The notes under the pieces were generated by a model. That model was not told where the DNA came from. It saw only the letters and a list, made by a program, of their open reading frames with translations, and searched no databases. This document shows, piece by piece, positions 51,318 through 60,861 of a DNA stretch of 64,000 bases. Made by a program: the position numbers and the translations under genes. This stretch comes from DAOUJI01 sp965219565 (GTDB lineage: Bacteria; Chloroflexota; Dehalococcoidia; Lucifugimonadales; JAGWBF01). Each line of letters starts with the position of its first letter. The stretch's first letter is position 1. Location: positions 1,984,001-2,048,000 of the forward strand of contig OZ244780.1 of assembly GCA_965219565.1 (NCBI GenBank), written 5' to 3'.

Positions 51318-52301
51318 CTATTGTACCACCCGTGTACGACTTAAGAAATTGTCCGCCAAGAGCATCGCTTTCCCGACGGCGTCGACGTGACCGCCACCCC
51401 CATCTGTCCTCTCCGACGCTGGAGCCACTGACGGCCCCACGTCCAACCATTGTATGCGCGAGTCCTCCAGGTTGAACCAGTTGTATTGTTGGCGTGCAAA
51501 CCTGTGGGTCCTGGTCTTGATGCGGGCGATAGACTCTTCTAAAGACCGTTGCCCAGCCAGATACGCGCCCATCTCCTTGTAGCCCACGCCGGACATGGAG
51601 GGAAGGTCCCACGAATAGCCTCTTCGCACTAGATTCGCCGCCTCGGCGGCCAACCCGTCCTCCACTATACGGTCCACCCGACCGTCTATCATGCGGTAGA
51701 GAAGCTTCCGGTCTGCGGTCAGGCCCAGGACCAGAGCCTCGTCCGATACCGGTTGTTTCCGCTCCCCTTGCGTGCCAATCACGCCTACCGAGCGATGGAT
51801 TTCCAATGCCCTGATTACCCGGCGGGTATTGCGCGTGTCGATGCGTCCGGCGGATGCGGGATCGGCCTGTTGGAGCAATTTATGTAAAGCGTCTGCCCCG
51901 CGTTTTGCCGACAACTCTTCCAACTCGCGGCGTAGCTCCGGGTTCGGCGGGACTCGGGGGACCTTCCAATTTTCGAGCAAAGCCCAGATGTACTGGCCGG
52001 TCCCACCGACAACAATGGGAAGCCGACCCTTTGAACGGACGGACTCAATGCTCTGTCGGGCACGCCGCAGGAACTCCGCAAGGCCAAACTCCTGATCTGG
52101 GTACAGGATGTCTATGAGGTGGTGCGGCGCCCTGGCCCGCTGCTCGGCGGTGGGTTTGGCTGTGCCCACGTCCATGAACCGGTATACCTGCCGCGAGTCG
52201 GCGCCGACTATCTCGCCGTCGAACTCTTCAGCCAGGCGGATGCCCAGTTCTGTCTTGCCCGTTGCAGTGGGCCCCAGGACGACTATGAGCCTTTCGTCCA
52301 T
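51318..52301 (-). CDS. miaA: tRNA dimethylallyltransferase
   Basis: 327 residues. P-loop GPTATGKT at the start, ADSRQVYRFMDVGTAKP with the conserved Asp and Ser, VVGGTGQYIWALL, and the C-terminal tRNA-binding helices with RFARQQYNWF. It adds an isopentenyl group to A37 of tRNAs reading U-initial codons, using DMAPP. It lies between tpiA and dapF in the long minus-strand array. The C-terminal 60 residues after that motif are extended and poorly conserved. Confidence 0.96.
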   Translation of the reverse strand: MDERLIVVLGPTATGKTELGIRLAEEFDGEIVGADSRQVYRFMDVGTAKPTAEQRARAPHHLIDILYPDQEFGLAEFLRRARQSIESVRSKGRLPIVVGGTGQYIWALLENWKVPRVPPNPELRRELEELSAKRGADALHKLLQQADPASAGRIDTRNTRRVIRALEIHRSVGVIGTQGERKQPVSDEALVLGLTADRKLLYRMIDGRVDRIVEDGLAAEAANLVRRGYSWDLPSMSGVGYKEMGAYLAGQRSLEESIARIKTRTHRFARQQYNWFNLEDSRIQWLDVGPSVAPASERTDGGGGHVDAVGKAMLLADNFLSRTRVVQ

Positions 52302-52309
52302 CGGACAGG

Positions 52310-53074
52310 TCAGGCGGACTTGGCGGCGGCAGTGGCTTTCACTATGGCTGCGAACTGGTCGGCCCTGAGGCTTGCGCCGCCCACTAGGCCGCCGTGTATC
52401 ACGTCCTGGCTTACGAAACCTCCGATGTTGTCGGGGTTCGCGCTTCCGCCGTAGAGAAGCGGAGTCTGGGAGGCCGTCTGGGCGCCGTAGAGGTCTTCCA
52501 GGGTCTTAAGAATGGCCCCTCCCATGATCTCGGAGGCCGTCTCAGGCGTGGCCGACACTCCCGTACCTATGGCCCATACGGGTTCGTAGGCCACGACCAG
52601 CCCTCCCGACGGAGACAAGCCGTCGAGGCCTGCCTTCACCTGATTCCCGACTACCTCACTGGCTTTCCCGTCTTCACGCTGCTGCAGGGTCTCACCGACG
52701 CAGAGAATGGGGACCAGTCCGGCGTCCACGGCCGCTTTGACCTTCAGGTTTATGAGACTGTCGTCCTCTCCGAAAAGCTGGCGCCGTTCCGAGTGGCCCA
52801 GGATGACGTACCGGCATATTCCGGCGATCATTCCGGGGGCCACCTCTCCTGTGAAGGCGCCGCTGGCTTGGTGGTGCATGTTCTGGGCGCCGACCATCAC
52901 CTGGCTGCCCTCCAGCGCTTCTGCCACCGGCGCCAAGGACACGAAGGGGGGGCACACCAGCACGTCCACACCGGTTATTCCATCCACCGCCTCTTTCACG
53001 GCCTTGGCAAGGGCCACGGCCTCGTCAATGGTGGTGTTCATTTTCCAGTTTCCGGCTGCCAGGGGAACGGGCAT
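52310..53074 (-). CDS. tpiA: Triosephosphate isomerase
   Basis: 254 residues from ATG 53074 (GGGAG seven bases upstream; a TTG at 53080 is too close to that site). All catalytic elements are present: AAGNWKMN with Lys, the His in ILGHSERRQ, the Glu in VAYEPVWAIGTG, and the phosphate loop YGGSANPDN. Glycolysis and gluconeogenesis. It lies 23 bases after the phosphoglycerate mutase gene. Confidence 0.97.
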   Translation of the reverse strand: MPVPLAAGNWKMNTTIDEAVALAKAVKEAVDGITGVDVLVCPPFVSLAPVAEALEGSQVMVGAQNMHHQASGAFTGEVAPGMIAGICRYVILGHSERRQLFGEDDSLINLKVKAAVDAGLVPILCVGETLQQREDGKASEVVGNQVKAGLDGLSPSGGLVVAYEPVWAIGTGVSATPETASEIMGGAILKTLEDLYGAQTASQTPLLYGGSANPDNIGGFVSQDVIHGGLVGGASLRADQFAAIVKATAAAKSA

Positions 53075-53096
53075 GGTCAAACTCCCGAATCAGAAA

Positions 53097-54302
53097 CTAG
53101 GGTCCGAATTTAGCCAGCTTGCCTGCATGGGCCAGCCCCAAAAGCATGACGTTGACGGCGGGCATTCGGCCAAGGGAACCGTTGGTGAAAGCCCGCTCCG
53201 AGAAGGCGTCCACACCTTCACCCAGCGTGTAGGCTGACCGCAGCGAGAAGGGCACCGGGTGCCAGCTGTGGGCCGCCATAATAGCCGGAGTGGAGTGGTC
53301 GCCCGCGACCATCAGCACGTCGGGCTTCATCTCTCTCAGGCGGGGAATGTAAGAGTCCAGGTCCTCCAGGGCCTTCACCTTGCCCTCGAAGTTGCCGTCC
53401 TCTCCGGCGGCGTCCGCCGGTTTGTAGTGAATATAGAAGAAGTCGTGGCTGTCGTAGTTCGCTTCCAGAGTGCCCAGCTCGTCGCCAAAAGTCCTGCCCG
53501 TAGGAATGACTTTCATGCCGACGATTTGGGCCAGCCCACGGTACATGGGGTACGCGGCGATGGCCGCCGGATTCAGCCTAAAGGCATCGCCCATAGAGGG
53601 CAAGTGGGGAAGGCTTGAGAACCCCCTCAGAAGAACCATGTTCGCGCGCTCTTCATTGTTGAGGACGCTGCGCGCCTGAGACACGAAGCTGCGCACGATA
53701 GCGGCTGTCTTCTCCGAGTTCTCTTCAAGGGCATACGCCTCAACGTCGGGAACGCCTATGCGCTGTGGGTCGGTCTCGGAGACAGACTCGCTCAGTCCCT
53801 CTCCCCTGAGATGCAGCACGAACCGATATCCTTCCACCGGATAAACCCGCAGGTCGACGCCTTCCATCTCGATTTTGTCCAGCTCGGCGCAGAGGGGTAT
53901 GGTCACCTCGGAGGGAACCCTTCCGGCACGCCTGTCCACCAGGTTCCCCTGGGCGTCCACGGTGCAGAAGTTACCCCTTGCGCACACGTCGCCCTCCCTG
54001 AGGTCCACCTCGATTCCCAGACCCTCAAGGGCGCCGCGTCCTATGAGATATTCCGTCGGCTCGTACCCGAACAGAGCGAGATGCCCCGGGCCGGAGCCGG
54101 GAGCCACTCCAGGCATGACCGGGACAGTCAAGCCACAGGCGCTTTCCGACGCCAAGGCGTCGAGATTGGGAGTCCGGGCCGTCTCCAACTCCGACAGCTT
54201 GGTGTCGGGATGGGGGAGGCCCCCAAGCCCGTCGGCCACCAGCATGACGATCTTGGAATCGGTTGTCTGGAAAGAGTCCCTCAAGACCTCCAGGTTGACC
54301 AT
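53097..54302 (-). CDS. apgM: Cofactor-independent phosphoglycerate mutase, ApgM type
   Basis: 401 residues, the archaeal-type alkaline-phosphatase-superfamily mutase, shorter than GpmI. Metal sites are visible in MLVADGLGG near the N-terminus and GDHSTPA near the C-terminus; PGSGPGHLALFGY with a likely Ser/His pair lies between. Interconverts 3- and 2-phosphoglycerate. GGAGG precedes the ATG. It sits between pgk and tpiA, which fits glycolysis. Confidence 0.95.
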   Translation of the reverse strand: MVNLEVLRDSFQTTDSKIVMLVADGLGGLPHPDTKLSELETARTPNLDALASESACGLTVPVMPGVAPGSGPGHLALFGYEPTEYLIGRGALEGLGIEVDLREGDVCARGNFCTVDAQGNLVDRRAGRVPSEVTIPLCAELDKIEMEGVDLRVYPVEGYRFVLHLRGEGLSESVSETDPQRIGVPDVEAYALEENSEKTAAIVRSFVSQARSVLNNEERANMVLLRGFSSLPHLPSMGDAFRLNPAAIAAYPMYRGLAQIVGMKVIPTGRTFGDELGTLEANYDSHDFFYIHYKPADAAGEDGNFEGKVKALEDLDSYIPRLREMKPDVLMVAGDHSTPAIMAAHSWHPVPFSLRSAYTLGEGVDAFSERAFTNGSLGRMPAVNVMLLGLAHAGKLAKFGP

Positions 54303-54348
54303 CCGTCCTCCTTCGTACGATTACGCCGTCGGACCCAACCGGTCCAGT

Positions 54349-55548
54349 TTAAGAGTCTTTGTCGAGAATGGCCGCAATGCCAGGCAGCTCCTTGCCCTCC
54401 AGAAACTCCAACGACGCTCCGCCGCCGGTGGACACGTGGGTCATACTGTCCTGGATTCCCATCTCCTCGACGGCCTCCGCAGTGGAACCTCCGCCCACGA
54501 TGGTTGCGGCTTTAGCTTCGGCGAGAGCCTGGCCAACTAGGCGGGTCCCTTGGGAGAAGGGTTCGAACTCGAACACTCCCATAGGTCCGTTCCAGATGAC
54601 GGTCCCGCACCCTTTGAGGCCCCGGGCGAATTCGACGGCGCTGACCTGTCCGATATCCAAGGCGTAGCTATTCTCTGGGATTTCGTTTACGCCCACGTTG
54701 TTCACTCCTCCGGCGTCTGCGGAGACTCCATCGGCCACCACCATGTCCGTCGGCAGATGGACCTCCACTCCCAACTGTCCCGCCCGTTCCAGGATTTGGG
54801 AGGCGAACTCCAACCTGTCCTCCTCCACTCTCGACGCTCCCACCGAATGTCCCTGAGCTTTCAAGAACGTCACTGCCATGCCTCCACCGATGAACAGCCG
54901 GTCGATTTTGTCGATAAGGTTTTCCAGCACCATGATTTTGTCGCTGACCTTGGCGCCTCCCATCAGAGCCGCCAGGGGCCTTTCGGGAGCTTCCAAAGCT
55001 CGTCCAATATTCTCCAACTCAGCCTTGACCAGCTCCCCTGCGACGGTGGGCAGATATCGCGGGACTCCCACTACGGACGCGTGGGCCCTGTGGGCTACTG
55101 CGAAGGCGTCCATGACGAAAATGTCCGCCGCCGCAGCCAGGGACTTGGCGAACTCGGGATCTGCGCTCTCCTCACCCGAATGGAAGCGCAGGTTCTCCAG
55201 CATGATGATCTCGCCCGGAGACATGGCTGAAACGGCGTCTTCGACCTCGGCCCCTACGCAGTCGTCAAGAGACTTGACTGAGAGCCCCATCAACGCGGAA
55301 AGTCTCTCTGCCACCGGCCCCATTCTCAGGCCTTCCACGACCTGACCCTTCGGTCTGCCAAGGTGGGAACAGAGGACCAGCTTGCAGCCGCTCCCGTGGA
55401 GACGCTGAAGCGTGGGGAGAGTAGCCCTCAGCCTATGGTCGTATTGCGGTAGAAACTCAATGCCCTGCTCTATTGGCACGTTGAAGTCCACCCGTACCAA
55501 CACCGTCTTCCCGTCTACATTTATGTCATCTAGGGTCTTCTTCGCCAT
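54349..55548 (-). CDS. pgk: Phosphoglycerate kinase
   Basis: 399 residues with RVDFNVP at the start, the substrate region HLGRPKG, the hinge and nucleotide segment GGAKVSDKI, GPMGVFE, and GGGSTAEAVEE near the end. ATP-forming step of glycolysis. It begins three bases before the prenyl synthase stop region, so translation is probably coupled. Confidence 0.98.
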   Translation of the reverse strand: MAKKTLDDINVDGKTVLVRVDFNVPIEQGIEFLPQYDHRLRATLPTLQRLHGSGCKLVLCSHLGRPKGQVVEGLRMGPVAERLSALMGLSVKSLDDCVGAEVEDAVSAMSPGEIIMLENLRFHSGEESADPEFAKSLAAAADIFVMDAFAVAHRAHASVVGVPRYLPTVAGELVKAELENIGRALEAPERPLAALMGGAKVSDKIMVLENLIDKIDRLFIGGGMAVTFLKAQGHSVGASRVEEDRLEFASQILERAGQLGVEVHLPTDMVVADGVSADAGGVNNVGVNEIPENSYALDIGQVSAVEFARGLKGCGTVIWNGPMGVFEFEPFSQGTRLVGQALAEAKAATIVGGGSTAEAVEEMGIQDSMTHVSTGGGASLEFLEGKELPGIAAILDKDS

Positions 55549-55551
55549 CGG

Positions 55552-56574
55552 TCACCCGCAAAGGTCTCGGATATGCTGGGCGATGAAGCTCACCTGCTCC
55601 CGACCCGACTCCGTGAGTTCCATGCCGTCCAACGCCGCCAGAGCCTCACGGCAAAGCTCGTCCACCTTCTCCTGACAACGGTCTTTGGCCGACAGGCCGT
55701 TGAGTATTTCGCCGATTTTCTGGACGTCGTCCGCCTCAAGCACTCGCTTGAAGTAGAGGGTCCCCAACTCCCGCTTGACGGAAAGCTCCGCCGTCTCCAA
55801 CACTAGCACCACCGGAAACAGCTTCTTCTTATTCAAGGTGTGGCTGGGAACGCTCCCGGTCCCGCCGGACCACAACTCTGCTGCGTCTTGCTGGATTTGC
55901 CAGGCAGTCCCCAAACGGGCGCCGCACGTCGCGAACGCCTCCATGTCCTCATCCGACCCGCCTCCACACAGCGCACCCAGGGACATGGCCGAACCCGTCA
56001 ACGCTCCCGCCTTCAATTCCGCCATCTTTAGGTATGCGGCGACACCAACATCCAGCCGTTCCTGGAACACCAGGTCTTGGTGCTGCCCCTCGAACATGTC
56101 AAGACACGACTTGTCCAGCGAGCGCAACGCCGCCAGCGCCTGGTCTGCGGGGGCGCCGTTGTCCGCCATGCGCATGAGGGCCAACCGAGCAATAGCGTGC
56201 ATTCCGTCGCCGGCGTTTATCGCCTGGCCCGGCCCCCATATCCACCACAACGACTCGCGAGAGCCTCTGTTGGGATTGCCCGACTGAATGTCCTCGTGTA
56301 TCAGGGAGAAGTTGTATACCAACTCCACGGCAGCCGCTGCGGGAAGGGCGGGCTTAAAGTCCCCTGATAGGGACTCGCACGCTGCCAGGCACATCATCGG
56401 ATGCAGGCAGTGGCGGATTGAAGCCGTGGTGGGGTCCCCGTGCTGGTCCATCCAGCCCATCTGGTAGTGGAACATGTTGTAGAGGAGCCCGTCCTGCCCG
56501 GAGAAAACCGCCTTTATCTCCTCGTCCAGAAGCTCCCGGCGACCGGGCGTCAAGAGGTCCACGAGACTGGTCAT
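55552..56574 (-). CDS. Polyprenyl synthetase-family protein with altered Asp motifs
   Basis: 340 residues, all-helical isoprenyl diphosphate synthase fold. The first aspartate-rich motif reads HEDIQSGNPNRG (Glu94, Asp95, Ser98) instead of DDxxD...RRG. The second reads QIQQDAAELW (Asp230, Glu233) instead of DDxxD. The GDG and KK segments are kept (NAGDGMHAIA, NKKKLFPVV). Because these motifs bind Mg-diphosphate, activity may be lowered or changed. It lies between rpiB and pgk in the core array. It may make a short prenyl diphosphate, or may be the regulatory half of a heteromer. Confidence 0.85.
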   Translation of the reverse strand: MTSLVDLLTPGRRELLDEEIKAVFSGQDGLLYNMFHYQMGWMDQHGDPTTASIRHCLHPMMCLAACESLSGDFKPALPAAAAVELVYNFSLIHEDIQSGNPNRGSRESLWWIWGPGQAINAGDGMHAIARLALMRMADNGAPADQALAALRSLDKSCLDMFEGQHQDLVFQERLDVGVAAYLKMAELKAGALTGSAMSLGALCGGGSDEDMEAFATCGARLGTAWQIQQDAAELWSGGTGSVPSHTLNKKKLFPVVLVLETAELSVKRELGTLYFKRVLEADDVQKIGEILNGLSAKDRCQEKVDELCREALAALDGMELTESGREQVSFIAQHIRDLCG

Positions 56575-56580
56575 GCCTCG

Positions 56581-57036
56581 CTATGAACCGCTCTTCTTGG
56601 AGGACTCAATGGCGCCGATCTTGTCTACCCGACGGGAGTGGCGCCCACCCTCGAATTCGGCTTCAAGATAGGCCTTGACCGTCTCCTGGGCTGACAATTC
56701 TCCCACAAGTCCGCTTCCGATGCACACCACGTTGGAGTCGTTGTGCTCCCTGGCCATCCGGGCGCTGAGTGCATCAACGCACACCGCCGCACGGACTCCA
56801 GTCACCTTGTTGGCGGCCATGCTCATGCCGTTTCCGGTTCCGCATATCAACACACCGCGGGCGGCTTTCCCCTTACTCACCGCTCTGGCGACCTTTTCCG
56901 CATAGTCGGGGTAGTCCACTGCGTCGTCGTCATAGCAACCCATATCGTCAGGCTCGTGACCCAACTCTCGAATCATGTCTATCAGGGACTGCTTCAGTGC
57001 AAATCCCCTGTGGTCGCTTCCGATGGCTATCCGCAC
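56581..57036 (-). CDS. rpiB: Ribose-5-phosphate isomerase B
   Basis: 151 residues beginning at a GTG with GGGAGGG upstream. Family signatures are IGSDHRGFALK, DYPDYA, and the active-site CGTGNGMSMAANK with its Cys. Also close to galactose-6-phosphate isomerase LacAB, but no lactose genes are nearby. Pentose phosphate pathway. Six bases separate its stop from the prenyl synthase start. Confidence 0.95.
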   Translation of the reverse strand: MRIAIGSDHRGFALKQSLIDMIRELGHEPDDMGCYDDDAVDYPDYAEKVARAVSKGKAARGVLICGTGNGMSMAANKVTGVRAAVCVDALSARMAREHNDSNVVCIGSGLVGELSAQETVKAYLEAEFEGGRHSRRVDKIGAIESSKKSGS

Positions 57037-57069
57037 GCCGCTCCCTCCCTGCTCTTCACTGATCGAGTC

Positions 57070-57741
57070 CTATGCCGCGTCGACGGACTCTGAAATCGCT
57101 TCCTCTATCGCCTCCACGGTCAATGCGCCCGCACGGATTAAGCGCGGCCGTTCTCCGGTCAGGTCGATGACGGTTGAAGGCTGGCCTATCGGGGCCGGTC
57201 CTCCGTCGATTACGTAGTCAACCAGGTCTCCCAGGGTCTTTCTGACGTCTTCCGCTGTGGCCGGGTCGGGGCCGCCCGTCGGGTTGGCGCTGGTGCCGGT
57301 GATCGGACACCCAACGCGTCGGACCAGTTCCAGGGGGACTTGGTGGTCGGGCATTCTCACTGCCACCGTTCCCCGGCCTCCAGTCACCAAGTCAGGCGTC
57401 GCCTGGGCGCTTGGGACCACGAGCGTAAGTGGGCCGGGCCAGAAGGCTTCCATGAGAATTTCAGCCCTCGGGTCCAGCCCTAAGGCCACCTGTTTCACGT
57501 CAGCCGAGGAGGCTACCAGGAGCGGCAGGGCGGCATTGCGAGGGCGTCCTTTTATGTCAAACACTCTATCCACTGCTTCCAGGTCGTTGAAGGCGGCGCC
57601 AAGGCCGTAGAGGGTATCCGTAGGATAGGCTACGACGCCGTGGTTCTTCAGGACTTCCACGCCTGTTTCCACAGCTTCCGACAGACCGGAGCAGGCGTCA
57701 TGGATGGGGGTTATTGACGCTCTGGACTTGACCCGTGACAT
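57070..57741 (-). CDS. tsaC: Threonylcarbamoyl-AMP synthase (TsaC/YwlC/Sua5 family)
   Basis: 223 residues of the YrdC fold: VVAYPTDTLYGLGA, KGRPRNAALPLLV, and GTSANPTGGP. It forms the activated intermediate for t6A37 of tRNAs reading ANN codons. It lacks the C-terminal Sua5 domain. First gene of the minus-strand core array, divergent from guaA; only about 100 bases lie between the two starts. Confidence 0.93.
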   Translation of the reverse strand: MSRVKSRASITPIHDACSGLSEAVETGVEVLKNHGVVAYPTDTLYGLGAAFNDLEAVDRVFDIKGRPRNAALPLLVASSADVKQVALGLDPRAEILMEAFWPGPLTLVVPSAQATPDLVTGGRGTVAVRMPDHQVPLELVRRVGCPITGTSANPTGGPDPATAEDVRKTLGDLVDYVIDGGPAPIGQPSTVIDLTGERPRLIRAGALTVEAIEEAISESVDAA

Positions 57742-57778
57742 GTGTGAGAATCAACCGCGCACCGAGTTTAACCCTGTC

Positions 57779-57807
57779 TTGACTGAGTATAGCACAGGCG
57801 CTATCTT
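57779..57807 (+). promoter_or_regulatory. sigma70-type promoter for the purine array
   Basis: TTGACT at 57779-57784 and TATCTT at 57802-57807 with 17-base spacing. The predicted start point lies about 25 bases before the ATG at 57839, which supports that start for guaA. Confidence 0.6.
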
Positions 57808-57838
57808 GGGTCGAATTGTCCGGAGGCGGAAGGGAAGT

Positions 57839-59503
57839 ATGGCGGCGAGGGACAACGCTTCAAGCCACCGTGTATCCACCAGCGACCACCTGGAAGTGTC
57901 CACCTATCTGGAAATCGCCCGCAAGGAGAGCGGCGCTTCCGACCCGGAGTCAGCACCCGTAGGAGTCCGCGAGGGAATCGTAATCGTCGATTTCGGTTCC
58001 CAGTATAGCCGCCTGATTGCCCGGCGGGTCCGCGAACTCAAAGTCTACTGCGAGATTGTCAGTCCAGACTCCGAATGGGAACAGGTTTCCGGCATCAATC
58101 CCAAAGGCGTAATTCTCTCCGGTGGGCCTGCCAGCGTCTACGACGAAGGCGCACCCTTGGCCCCGGCCTGGGTCTACGACCGGTCGCTGCCCGTCCTGGG
58201 GATATGCTACGGAATGCAGGTTCTTGTGCACCAACTGGGAGGCAAAGTGGCCCCAGGTCTCAAACAGGAGTTCGGCCACTCAGTCCTTCACCAGAACGTA
58301 GCCGACTCCCCCTTGTTCTCCGACCTGCCCAACTCCATGCCCGTTTGGATGAGCCACGGGGACAGGATAGAAGAGGCTCCCCCTGGCTTCTCGCCGCTGG
58401 GATACACCGACAACTCGCCCATCGCAGTGATGGGGAGCGGTTCGCGCATATTCGGCCTGCAGTTTCACCCCGAGGTCGTTCACACCCCCAACGGCAAGAC
58501 GATCCTGGAGAACTTTCTCTATAAGGTGTGCGGCTGCCAGGGGTCTTGGACTCCGCTGAATTTCGTTAAGGAGTCTGTGGAGACCATCAAGCGTCAGGTG
58601 GGCGACGGCAAGGTGATATGCGCCTTGTCCGGCGGTGTGGACTCCGCGGTCACAGCTACGCTGGTCCACCATGCCGTTGGAGGCCAGCTGACCTGCATAT
58701 TCGTCAACAACGGGCTGCTCAGGCTGGAAGAGCCTGAACGCGTGCTCAACACCTTCAGGCGGAACATGGACCTTAACCTGCTGTACATCGACGCCTCTGA
58801 CCGGTTCGTAAACAAGCTGGCCGGAGTCACCGACCCGGAACAAAAGCGGCGCACAGTGGGCGAGGAGTTCATCCACGTCTTCGAGGAAGCCGCCAACGAA
58901 ATAGAGAACACCCAGTTTCTAGCCCAGGGCACCCTCTACCCCGACGTGATTGAGAGCAGGACCCCCGAGAACAGCGCCGCAGCGCGCATAAAGACCCACC
59001 ACAACGTAGGGGGACTGCCCGAAAACATGCGTCTGAAGCTGGTGGAACCCCTCCGATACCTCTTTAAGGACGAAGTTAGAGACGTGGGGCTGGCCTTGGG
59101 TCTGCCGGAAGAGATGGTGAACCGCCAGCCCTTCCCGGGGCCGGGCCTGGCCATCCGAATCATCGGCGAGGTGACCCCTGAGAAGCTGGATACCCTCCGG
59201 GCCTGCGACTGGGTTGTCATCGACGAGGTTAAGAACGCAAACCTGTATCACCAGCTTTGGCAGAGCTTTGCGGTGCTTACGGACAGCAAGAGCGTGGGAG
59301 TGATGGGTGACTACCGCACCTACAACCACGTTGTGGCGATACGGGCGGTGAGCAGCGAGGACGCCATGACGGCCGACTGGGTGCGCCTTCCCTACGATGT
59401 GCTGGCCAAAATCTCCAACCGAATCGTCAACGAGGTGCCCGGAGTCAACCGAGTGGTCTACGACATCACCAGCAAGCCGCCGGGTACCATAGAATGGGAG
59501 TAG
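57839..59503 (+). CDS. guaA: GMP synthase (glutamine-hydrolysing)
   Basis: 554 residues from ATG 57839, chosen because a promoter and GGAAGGGA lie just upstream; the open frame starts at 57704 inside tsaC. About 50 unrelated N-terminal residues precede the glutamine amidotransferase domain (IVDFGSQYSRLI, GICYGMQ with the nucleophile Cys, and HPEV). The ATP pyrophosphatase domain follows (ALSGGVDSAV), with the dimerisation domain ending KPPGTIEWE. Converts XMP to GMP. First gene of the purine array. Confidence 0.97.
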   Translation: MAARDNASSHRVSTSDHLEVSTYLEIARKESGASDPESAPVGVREGIVIVDFGSQYSRLIARRVRELKVYCEIVSPDSEWEQVSGINPKGVILSGGPASVYDEGAPLAPAWVYDRSLPVLGICYGMQVLVHQLGGKVAPGLKQEFGHSVLHQNVADSPLFSDLPNSMPVWMSHGDRIEEAPPGFSPLGYTDNSPIAVMGSGSRIFGLQFHPEVVHTPNGKTILENFLYKVCGCQGSWTPLNFVKESVETIKRQVGDGKVICALSGGVDSAVTATLVHHAVGGQLTCIFVNNGLLRLEEPERVLNTFRRNMDLNLLYIDASDRFVNKLAGVTDPEQKRRTVGEEFIHVFEEAANEIENTQFLAQGTLYPDVIESRTPENSAAARIKTHHNVGGLPENMRLKLVEPLRYLFKDEVRDVGLALGLPEEMVNRQPFPGPGLAIRIIGEVTPEKLDTLRACDWVVIDEVKNANLYHQLWQSFAVLTDSKSVGVMGDYRTYNHVVAIRAVSSEDAMTADWVRLPYDVLAKISNRIVNEVPGVNRVVYDITSKPPGTIEWE

Positions 59504-59556
59504 CGCCTCCGCTGATCGGAATCACGTCCGGTCACACGCCCTCCGAGGGACGGTAG

Positions 59557-60810
59557 GTGAAGGTCCTCGTCATTGGTTCGGGGGCCCGGGAGCACGCTCT
59601 GGCCTGGGTTCTGTCCAAAAGCCCAAAAGTGGACCAGGTGTACTCCGCTCCAGGGACAGTCTCCCATTCCACTGGTTTGGGCGGGGTTCCCGACGATCCT
59701 GTCGAGATGGCCAACGTAGCAGCGGCCTATGCCATAGATCTCACGGTAGTTGGGCCGGAGACCCCCCTTGCGGCGGGAATCGTGGACCACTTCCGCCAGA
59801 GAAACCTGGCCATATTCGGCCCCACCCAGGCCGCGTCCCGTCTCGAATCCAGCAAGTCCTTTGCCCGGCATCTTATGTTGACCCACTCTATACCAAGCCC
59901 CGATTTCGTGGTATTCGACGAATACAACGCCGCCCGGAACTTCTTGATGAAGTACCGGCGTCCCGTCGTGGTCAAGGCCGACGGCCTGGCCGCAGGCAAG
60001 GGCGTGTTCGTATGTTCAAACCGGGACCAGGCCCTGGGCGCCTTGGACGAGTGCATGGTCAACCGCACCTTCGACTCAGCCGGTGACGTGGTTGTATTCG
60101 AGGAATGGCTTGAGGGACAGGAGGTCAGTGTATTCGCCTTCACCGACGGCGAGCACATATCCTCCCTGACGGCTGCATGCGACTATAAGCGGGTTGGAGA
60201 CAGCGACCAAGGCCCAAACACGGGAGGAATGGGAGCATACAGTCCGCCGAAGTTCTGGAACGCCGATATGGAGGACACAGTCCGGCGGCAAATAATGGAA
60301 CCCGTGGTGAGGGCCATGGCTCTTGAAGGGATTCCATATCAGGGAGCTCTCTACGCAGGGCTGATGCTGACGAAGGACGGCCCCAAGGTGTTGGAGTTCA
60401 ACTGCCGACTGGGCGATCCGGAGGCCCAGGTCATATTGCCCCGGCTGGTGACCGACCCGGTGGACGTTATATTGGCCTGCATCGAAGGCACGGTGGACCG
60501 GTTGTCACTGGAATGGGCCGAATCGGCCACAGTTGGCGTGGTCAAGGCTTCCGGAGGCTATCCCGGCTTCTACAAGACAGGCTATCCCGTGTGGGGTCTG
60601 GACGCAGTGGACAATGACGCCTTGGTGTTCCAGGGCGGCGCCAAGACCGTGGACGGCCCACACGGCCCCGTTACTTTGACCACGGGAGGCCGCGTTATGA
60701 CGGTTGTCGGCGCCGGGGAGAGCGTCGATGATGCAAGGCGCCACGCTTACGACAATACGCGGAGAATCGCGTTTCGCGGCGAACACAGCAGATCTGATAT
60801 AGGCTTGTAA
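59557..60810 (+). CDS. purD: Phosphoribosylamine-glycine ligase
   Basis: 417 residues from a GTG (GAGGGA seven bases upstream). ATP-grasp enzyme: VLVIGSGAREHAL at the N-terminus, VVKADGLAAGKGV, EFNCRLGDPEAQ for the metal and nucleotide, and the C-terminal GGRVMTVVGAGE. Second step of purine synthesis. It follows guaA by 53 bases. Confidence 0.97.
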   Translation: MKVLVIGSGAREHALAWVLSKSPKVDQVYSAPGTVSHSTGLGGVPDDPVEMANVAAAYAIDLTVVGPETPLAAGIVDHFRQRNLAIFGPTQAASRLESSKSFARHLMLTHSIPSPDFVVFDEYNAARNFLMKYRRPVVVKADGLAAGKGVFVCSNRDQALGALDECMVNRTFDSAGDVVVFEEWLEGQEVSVFAFTDGEHISSLTAACDYKRVGDSDQGPNTGGMGAYSPPKFWNADMEDTVRRQIMEPVVRAMALEGIPYQGALYAGLMLTKDGPKVLEFNCRLGDPEAQVILPRLVTDPVDVILACIEGTVDRLSLEWAESATVGVVKASGGYPGFYKTGYPVWGLDAVDNDALVFQGGAKTVDGPHGPVTLTTGGRVMTVVGAGESVDDARRHAYDNTRRIAFRGEHSRSDIGL

Positions 60811-60861
60811 AAGTCGGTATAGTGACCAATATTAGATTCGAATTATAGGAGGTCTTAGACG

